This document shows, piece by piece, positions 6,404-9,936 of a stretch of 9,936 bases of DNA. Every line of letters starts with the position of its first letter. The first letter of the stretch is position 1. The notes beneath the pieces were generated by a model. It did not search any database, was not told the origin of the DNA, and worked only from the letters and a program-made list of their open reading frames with translations. Origin of the DNA: Hyphomicrobiales bacterium (lineage in GTDB: Bacteria; Pseudomonadota; Alphaproteobacteria; Rhizobiales; Aestuariivirgaceae); the NCBI GenBank assembly GCA_020029455.1, contig JAIBJH010000084.1:1-9936 (forward strand), in the 5' to 3' direction. The translations under genes were made by a program, and so were the position numbers.

Positions 6404-7135
6404 ATGTCTCAGCACAAAATCATCGCCATGTGGTCCGGTCCCCGCAATATCTCAACCGCCATGATGTATGCCTTCGGCAGCCGCGCCGATTGCGAGGCCT
6501 GGGACGAACCCTTCTATGGTTTCTCGCTTATGGCCAAAGGCAATGACCACCCCATGCGTGACGAAATCATCGCCGCCATGGAAACCGATTGGGACAAGCT
6601 GGTCATCAAATGCACAACGCCTTCAGCAAAACCCCTGCTCTACCAGAAGCACATGACCCACCACATGCTGGAAGGTTACGACCGCAGCTTCATCCTGCAA
6701 CTTTCGAACGCTTTCCTCATCCGCGATCCGGCGCGCGTGCTGGCAAGCTATGCGCAGAAATGGGTTGATGTGGATTTGCGTGCCATCGGTTTCATCCAGC
6801 AGGCGGAGATCTTCGATATGGTGGCTGATAAGCTGGGCCATGCTCCTCCAGTGATAGACGCAGATGATATTCTGGAAAACCCGCGCGCAATGTTGATCAA
6901 GCTTTGCAGTGCACTTGGCATTGCATTCGACGAGGCCATGCTGAAATGGGAGAAAGGACCAAAGCATTTCGACGGAGTCTGGGCGCCACACTGGTACAAC
7001 GCCGCCTGGGAGTCTGAAGGTTTCACACCTCAGCCGCGCAAACCACTGCCTGATCTGCCTACACCACTTGCCTCAATCGCAGATGCTGCACGGCCTTACT
7101 ACGAACGGCTGAAGCAGCACGCACTCGCGCCTTAA
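6404..7135 (+). CDS. Sulfotransferase-like P-loop protein
   Basis: 243 aa, soluble, with no signal peptide. Near the N-terminus IIAMWSGPRNISTAMMYAFG (6-25) looks like the 5'-phosphosulfate-binding loop of sulfotransferases (S-x-P-R-S-x-S-T). FLIRDPARVLASYAQKW (104-120) matches the 3'-phosphate-binding motif (R-x-P-x-x-x-x-x-S-Y). Further conserved-looking segments are CEAWDEPFYGF (30-40), PPVIDADDILENP (148-160) and LKWEKGPKHFDGVWAPHWYN (180-199). A canonical Walker A (GxxxxGK[ST]) is absent, so NTPase activity is not implied. Whether PAPS is bound and what is sulfated are unknown. The gene starts 2 nt after the exporter stop, with AAGG in the end of that gene as ribosome binding site, so it is the third cistron of the operon. 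The same domain is, as I recall, the N-terminal half of a plant aminotransferase-like fusion, which supports a shared pathway with the aminotransferase. Confidence 0.85.
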   Translation: MSQHKIIAMWSGPRNISTAMMYAFGSRADCEAWDEPFYGFSLMAKGNDHPMRDEIIAAMETDWDKLVIKCTTPSAKPLLYQKHMTHHMLEGYDRSFILQLSNAFLIRDPARVLASYAQKWVDVDLRAIGFIQQAEIFDMVADKLGHAPPVIDADDILENPRAMLIKLCSALGIAFDEAMLKWEKGPKHFDGVWAPHWYNAAWESEGFTPQPRKPLPDLPTPLASIADAARPYYERLKQHALAP

Positions 7136-7151
7136 CTCTTTCTCCATCGGC

Positions 7152-7220
7152 GTCCCGGACTTGGTCCGGGATCAGTCCAAAGCTGGGTTCCGTCTCTCGC
7201 TACGCTCGGATGGAATGACG
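7152..7220. repeat. REP-like element after the operon
   Basis: A perfect hairpin TCCCGGAC/GTCCGGGA (7153-7160 with 7164-7171, loop TTG) is followed by AAAGCTGGGTTCC and a second, imperfect stem. That stem pairs TTCCGTC with GATGGAA (about 7188-7194 with 7209-7215) and ends GGAATGACG (7212-7220). Arrangement and the GGAATGACG end resemble the element at 2783-2853, although the arms differ. It starts 16 nt after the sulfotransferase-like stop, in the convergent gap before fliJ, and could help end the operon transcript (a T5 run lies at 7223-7227). Confidence 0.55.
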
Positions 7221-7305
7221 AGTTTTTACCATCCATCATTCCATCCAGGTCTGGGTAGGCGCATCAAGTGCGCCCATGGAGAGCGGTGGAGGTTGCTGGA
7301 ATACA

Positions 7306-7329
7306 AATGGCCGGGAAAACCCGGCCATT
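7306..7329. terminator. Strong hairpin between convergent operon and fliJ (bidirectional terminator candidate)
   Basis: AATGGCCGGG (7306-7315), loop AAAA, CCCGGCCATT (7320-7329): a perfect 10-bp GC-rich stem. On the plus strand it is followed by GAAATTTT, and on the minus strand by TGTATT, so the U-tracts are modest. It lies 23 bp beyond the fliJ stop and about 170 bp beyond the sulfotransferase-like stop, the expected place for ending two converging transcripts. Confidence 0.65.
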
Positions 7330-7352
7330 GAAATTTTGAAACTGTGCTACGC

Positions 7353-7751
7353 CTATCGCGCGATGGCATGCCCGATCAGGACACCAGGCGGCGGCGAAAC
7401 GGGAGCGGGCTTCAAGGAGCCGCCCTCTTTCTCCACCAGCATCTCCACCTTGCGGAGCTCGGATTCTTCATCCTTGAGCTTGTCGTGGATTACCTCGTGC
7501 TGATCCTTGAGCTCACCGACTGTTTTCAGAAGGTTCTCAAGGCGCACGCGCGATGACTTGGCGGCCATGGAATAATTGACATTAGCGGGATCGGAAATTC
7601 CCGTCCGCTGCTCTTCGGTCTTGATGTGCTGTTCCAGTTCATCATGCTTGCGCATCAGGTCCTGGATCATCAATTCCATGTCCGCGGCCTGACGGCGGAC
7701 ATCCTGGGTGCGGAAGCGGTGCAGCCTCAGCAGGCTTTCACGTGAACGCAT
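7353..7751 (-). CDS. fliJ: FliJ-like flagellar export protein
   Basis: 132 aa, highly charged and almost entirely helical. Residues about 15-48 and 62-108 have coiled-coil heptad character, and a proline-rich tail (KPAPVSPPPG, 114-123) follows. The N-terminus RESLLRLHRFRTQDVRRQ (4-21) matches FliJ, where a basic L-x-R-h-x-R-F stretch begins the first helix. FliJ is the stalk-like general chaperone of the flagellar type III export gate. It binds the FliI ATPase and FlhA at the base of the flagellum and has the same coiled-coil plan as the F1 gamma subunit. GAGGTAG precedes the ATG at 7751 with good spacing. No fliI or other flagellar gene is next to it in this window: downstream is the convergent operon, upstream is divergent ctrA. 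FliJ is a weakly conserved family, so the call leans on length, coiled coil and the cell-cycle context. Confidence 0.72.
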   Translation of the reverse strand: MRSRESLLRLHRFRTQDVRRQAADMELMIQDLMRKHDELEQHIKTEEQRTGISDPANVNYSMAAKSSRVRLENLLKTVGELKDQHEVIHDKLKDEESELRKVEMLVEKEGGSLKPAPVSPPPGVLIGHAIAR

Positions 7752-7785
7752 ATCTACCTCACAAAACTCAACTCACGGCATGCCG

Positions 7786-7834
7786 GACTCTTGCACCGCG
7801 ATTCCAAATCGATTCTATTGCGGAGAACAGAATC
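7786..7834. promoter_or_regulatory. Cluster of four GANTC (CcrM) sites
   Basis: GACTC 7786-7790, GATTC 7800-7804, GATTC 7811-7815 and GAATC 7830-7834. These are four CcrM target sites in 49 bp, 35-83 bp upstream of the fliJ start and over 330 bp upstream of ctrA. One site per few hundred bases is the background seen in the rest of this window. The placement suggests methylation-dependent (GcrA-type) control of fliJ, ctrA or both. Confidence 0.5.
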
Positions 7835-7887
7835 AATCCGGCGACGGTTTGAGGACGGTCAGCGGCGTTTATGATGAACAAACAGAT

Positions 7888-7902
7888 TTAAGGCTGGGTA
7901 AA
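7888..7902. promoter_or_regulatory. Possible CtrA box in the fliJ/ctrA region
   Basis: TTAA (7888-7891), seven bases, then TAAA (7899-7902): CtrA consensus TTAA-N7-TTAA with one mismatch. Autoregulation of ctrA and CtrA control of flagellar genes are established in Caulobacter, so the site is plausible, but the match is not strong. Confidence 0.35.
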
Positions 7903-7953
7903 CCTCGGGTGAAACCAGGCAGTGTCACGATTTTGACTGAAGCGAAGAAGCCT

Positions 7954-8000
7954 CCACAACATGTGGGGCCATTTGCGCGTGCACTACAACATGTTGTGGC
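7954..8000. repeat. Two palindromic ACAACATGT sites 30 bp apart
   Basis: The first copy CCACAACATGTGG (7954-7966) is a palindrome CCACA-ACA-TGTGG. The second contains ACAACATGTTGT (7986-7997), a perfect 12-bp palindrome. The shared ACAACATGT begins at 7956 and 7986, exactly 30 bp apart, about three helical turns, and both are followed by a GGCC stretch. The arrangement looks like a pair of operators for one dimeric regulator bound to the same DNA face, 169-215 bp upstream of the ctrA start. The regulator is not known to me. Confidence 0.5.
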
Positions 8001-8082
8001 CAAACCGTTAAAGTCAGCCCAGCTCGCCTTAGGTTTTGTTAACCTTTCTCGGCCTATCTTGATCATTAGAGTTAACGGTTTG
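8001..8082. repeat. 11-bp perfect inverted repeat flanking the inner ctrA leader
   Basis: CAAACCGTTAA (8001-8011) and TTAACGGTTTG (8072-8082) are exact reverse complements separated by 60 bp. Each arm contains TTAA, the CtrA half-site core. A further GTTAAC (8038-8043) sits between them. They could be two oriented binding sites, or the arms of a loop bringing the ends together. Confidence 0.5.
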
Positions 8083-8168
8083 TAGCGCCAGCCGAACGCG
8101 GCAGGCGGGAAAACCAGTCGAAGGGCCAGGGCTTTTTCGTGCCCAGGCACCACCAAAGGGGATTCGCA

Positions 8169-8888
8169 ATGCGGGTTTTGTTGATCGAAGACGATACAGC
8201 GACGGCTCAATCCATAGAGCTGATGCTGAAGTCTGAAGGCTTCAACGTCTATACAACTGATCTGGGCGAAGAGGGCGTCGACCTCGGCAAGCTCTACGAC
8301 TACGACATCATTCTTCTCGACATCAACCTGCCTGATATGTCCGGCTATGAGGTGTTGAAAGCATTGCGCGTCTCGAAAGTCGGAACGCCGATCCTCATTC
8401 TCTCGGGCCTCGCCGCCATTGAAGACAAGGTGAAGGGCCTCGGCTTCGGCGCTGACGACTATATGACCAAGCCCTTCCACAAGGACGAACTGGTGGCCCG
8501 CATCCACGCCGTGGTGCGCCGCTCAAAGGGCCATGCCCAGTCGGTCATTCACACGGGCGAGCTTCTCGTCAACCTCGACACCAAGACGGTGGAAGTCGCC
8601 GGCCAGCGCGTGCACCTGACGGGCAAGGAATACCAGATGCTGGAGCTGCTCTCGCTCCGCAAGGGCACAACCCTCACCAAGGAAATGTTCCTAAACCACC
8701 TCTATGGCGGCATGGACGAGCCGGAACTGAAGATAATCGACGTCTTCATCTGCAAACTGAGGAAGAAGCTTGCCGCCGCAGCGCAAGGAAAGAATTTCAT
8801 CGAGACAGTCTGGGGCCGTGGCTATGTGCTGCGCGATGGCGCGCCACCGATGCACGACGATATGGACGAGATGCGCGAAAGCGCCTGA
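8169..8888 (+). CDS. ctrA: Cell-cycle master response regulator CtrA
   Basis: 239 aa OmpR/PhoB-type response regulator. The receiver domain is at 1-118: acidic pocket EDD at 7-9, phosphoacceptor D51 in LLDINLPDMSG (49-59, the same residue number as Caulobacter CtrA), Ser79 in ILILSG (75-80) and K101 in YMTKPF (98-103). The winged-helix DNA-binding domain is at about 124-222, with LTGKEYQMLELLSLRKGTTL (150-169), the recognition region KIIDVFICKLRKKL (188-201) and ETVWGRGYVLRD (212-223). Phosphorylated CtrA represses or activates genes for replication, division and flagella, binding TTAA-N7-TTAA. ATG at 8169 was chosen because the receiver starts MRVLLIEDD and AAGGGG lies 7 nt upstream; the upstream in-frame ATG at 8139 adds only unsupported residues. 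The tail after residue 223 (GAPPMHDDMDEMRESA) is acidic and ends Ser-Ala, not the Ala-Ala degradation signal of Caulobacter. An intrinsic terminator follows at once. Confidence 0.97.
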   Translation: MRVLLIEDDTATAQSIELMLKSEGFNVYTTDLGEEGVDLGKLYDYDIILLDINLPDMSGYEVLKALRVSKVGTPILILSGLAAIEDKVKGLGFGADDYMTKPFHKDELVARIHAVVRRSKGHAQSVIHTGELLVNLDTKTVEVAGQRVHLTGKEYQMLELLSLRKGTTLTKEMFLNHLYGGMDEPELKIIDVFICKLRKKLAAAAQGKNFIETVWGRGYVLRDGAPPMHDDMDEMRESA

Positions 8889-8910
8889 TCTCTCCTGCCC
8901 TCTCAAAATC

Positions 8911-8942
8911 AAGGGCACCCTTTCGGGTGCCTTTTGTTTTTT
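8911..8942 (+). terminator. Intrinsic terminator of ctrA
   Basis: The stem GGCACCC/GGGTGCC (8914-8920 with 8925-8931) has a TTTC loop and is followed directly by TTTTGTTTTTT (8932-8942). It begins 25 nt after the ctrA stop. GC-rich stem, tetraloop and T-run are all standard. Confidence 0.9.
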
Positions 8943-9000
8943 CGGCAGCCCAGTCGACCGTGCTCAACCGAGAACAGTTCCCATATCAAGGCTTATCATT

Positions 9001-9936
9001 TCAAAGCGACTGACGAAACAACCAGTCGCGAATGCCCGGAATTGAATAGGCAATGCGCCATGTGTTCACGTGGTTGGAACCCGGACCGTCTTCCTGCCCT
9101 GCGGGAACGACGGTTCCCTTGCGCAGGGCAACATATTTGATCGGGTTGCCTTCGGCTTCAAGATCAGCCACCGCAAACCTGAACTGCTCCTCACTCCAAG
9201 TGCCGTCCCAGACTGCTCGGCTGACCCTTGCTCCTTCCGCTTCAAGCTTTGCAGTGATGGCATTCTGGCCGGGATAGGCCTTGGCATCGCCCTCGGAAAC
9301 AACAATCCAGAGCTTGTCGGAAGCCAATGGCGCCACGACCGAAGGTTCCCACTGGCAGGCAACGAGATAGGATGCTGCGAAGAAATCGGGATACTTGATG
9401 TTCATGGCAATGGACAACATGCCCCCGCCCGACTGCCCTGTTGTGTATAAGCGCTTCTGGTCGATGCTGTATTGCTTCGCCAGGTCCTTGATCAGGTCAA
9501 TAACGGCATCAAGCTCTTCTGTGGCCTCAGACTTGTCATTGACAATCTGCTTGGCAAACTGGGGTGCTAGAACAAACGCCGGCCGCCTCGCCTGGTCGGC
9601 GGGGCTTGCAAAGGAAATCGCGCCATTGCCCTGCACCAGTGTCTGGTCGTGGTTTTCACTCGTGACACCGGCATCATGCATGAAATTTACGAGCGGGTAG
9701 GACCTCGACGGATCATAGTCCTTCGGCACAAACAGGTTGTACTTGAGTTTCAGGCCCGAGGCGGGATGCGCATAGACCAATTGCTTGAAGTCCTCGTAGA
9801 TGAGATTGCGGACGGCAGTGTTGGCCTGCGGCCCAGTGGCCATTAGACTTTGACCATCAACGCTCTTGATCGGTGCTACCTGCGTTGCGGTCACCTTCGC
9901 TTCCTGGCGGATGATGTCGCGTTTCACCTGTTTGTA
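9001..9936 (-). CDS. Alpha/beta hydrolase, COG4099/PHB-depolymerase-like esterase (5' end outside window)
   Basis: At least 311 codons, open to the right edge of the window; GTG at 9927-9925 is an in-frame start but nothing shows it is the true one. Numbering from that GTG: KLKYNLFVPKDYDPSRSYPL (60-79) and VNFMHDAG (80-87) give the first beta strands and oxyanion region. The nucleophile elbow is GQSGGG (164-169, Ser166), the acid D214 in VSEGDAKAYPG (210-220), and the histidine H286 in GPGSNHVNTW (281-290). The triad is complete. The pattern fits the predicted-peptidase/esterase group of COG4099 and PHB-depolymerase relatives, often exported and often preceded by an immunoglobulin-like domain, of which residues 1-45 might be the end. 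A signal peptide, if any, lies off the edge. It converges with ctrA across a 112-bp gap containing the ctrA terminator. Substrate cannot be inferred. Confidence 0.82.
   Translation of the reverse strand, partial: YKQVKRDIIRQEAKVTATQVAPIKSVDGQSLMATGPQANTAVRNLIYEDFKQLVYAHPASGLKLKYNLFVPKDYDPSRSYPLVNFMHDAGVTSENHDQTLVQGNGAISFASPADQARRPAFVLAPQFAKQIVNDKSEATEELDAVIDLIKDLAKQYSIDQKRLYTTGQSGGGMLSIAMNIKYPDFFAASYLVACQWEPSVVAPLASDKLWIVVSEGDAKAYPGQNAITAKLEAEGARVSRAVWDGTWSEEQFRFAVADLEAEGNPIKYVALRKGTVVPAGQEDGPGSNHVNTWRIAYSIPGIRDWLFRQSL

Larger units (their letters stand above)
7752..8168. other. fliJ/ctrA divergent regulatory region
   Basis: 417 bp with no gene on either strand that I can support. The antisense open frame covering its right half and the start of ctrA (7869-8507) is a shadow. 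From left to right it contains a GANTC cluster (7786-7834), a possible CtrA box (7888-7902), paired ACAACATGT palindromes (7954-7997), an 11-bp inverted repeat (8001-8082) enclosing GTTAAC at 8038-8043, and a final GATTC (8161-8165) between the ctrA ribosome binding site and ATG. This density of structure fits a multi-input cell-cycle promoter such as that of ctrA, which in Caulobacter is driven by two promoters under GcrA/CcrM, CtrA and SciP control. Confidence 0.6.

Noticed and set aside
6419..6463. Nucleotide-binding Walker A reading of the third operon gene
   Set aside because: The loop is WSGPRNIST with no GK[ST]; it fits a sulfotransferase-type phosphate loop, not an NTPase.
7869..8507. 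212-codon minus-strand open frame across the ctrA upstream region and ctrA start
   Set aside because: It is antisense to the CtrA receiver domain, with no family match and no ribosome binding site; the upstream region is better explained by regulatory sites.

Overview
The window reads as the chromosome of an alphaproteobacterium, most likely of the Hyphomicrobiales (rhizobial) type. The main evidence is an intact CtrA cell-cycle response regulator, its small antagonist SciP (DUF1153), a FliJ-like flagellar protein, a MnmA of alphaproteobacterial type, and genes for making phosphatidylcholine. The coding sequence is moderately GC-rich and even in composition. I see no transposase, integrase, CRISPR array, tRNA or rRNA. 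Genus cannot be decided from the sequence alone.

Left part (1-2059, all minus strand): mnmA (tRNA 2-thiouridylase), then a PmtA-type phospholipid N-methyltransferase, then the first 52 codons of what looks like phosphatidylcholine synthase (pcs), cut by the window edge. If pcs is right, both known bacterial routes to phosphatidylcholine are side by side. A 212-bp divergent region with a good CtrA box (TTAG-N7-TTAA) separates mnmA from sciP.

Middle part (2272-7135, all plus strand): sciP; a 399-bp non-coding stretch with a nested palindrome, a promoter-like TTGACA with a 12-bp palindrome in its spacer, and a REP-like triple hairpin; a full-length KefB/KefC-type K+/H+ antiporter with a C-terminal NAD-binding domain; then a compact three-gene operon. 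That operon encodes a class IV PLP aminotransferase, a LysE/RhtB exporter (start overlaps the previous stop) and a sulfotransferase-like P-loop protein (2-nt gap). REP-like hairpins lie before kef, after kef and after the operon, so they mark the edges of this block.

Right part (7353-9936): fliJ (minus) and ctrA (plus) are divergent across a 417-bp non-coding region rich in regulatory-looking structure. It holds four GANTC (CcrM) sites within 49 bp, a possible CtrA box, two copies of an ACAACATGT palindrome exactly 30 bp apart, and an 11-bp perfect inverted repeat containing TTAA. ctrA ends at a strong intrinsic terminator. The last gene (minus, 5' end outside the window) is a secreted-esterase or COG4099-like alpha/beta hydrolase with a visible Ser-Asp-His triad.

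Two themes stand out. One is cell-cycle control: CtrA, its inhibitor SciP, a flagellar target and GANTC/CtrA sites within about 6 kb. The other is the aminotransferase/exporter/sulfotransferase-like operon. Its first and third products match, from memory, the two halves of a fused plant protein annotated as branched-chain-aminotransferase-like. This makes it the best candidate here for an undescribed metabolic system.
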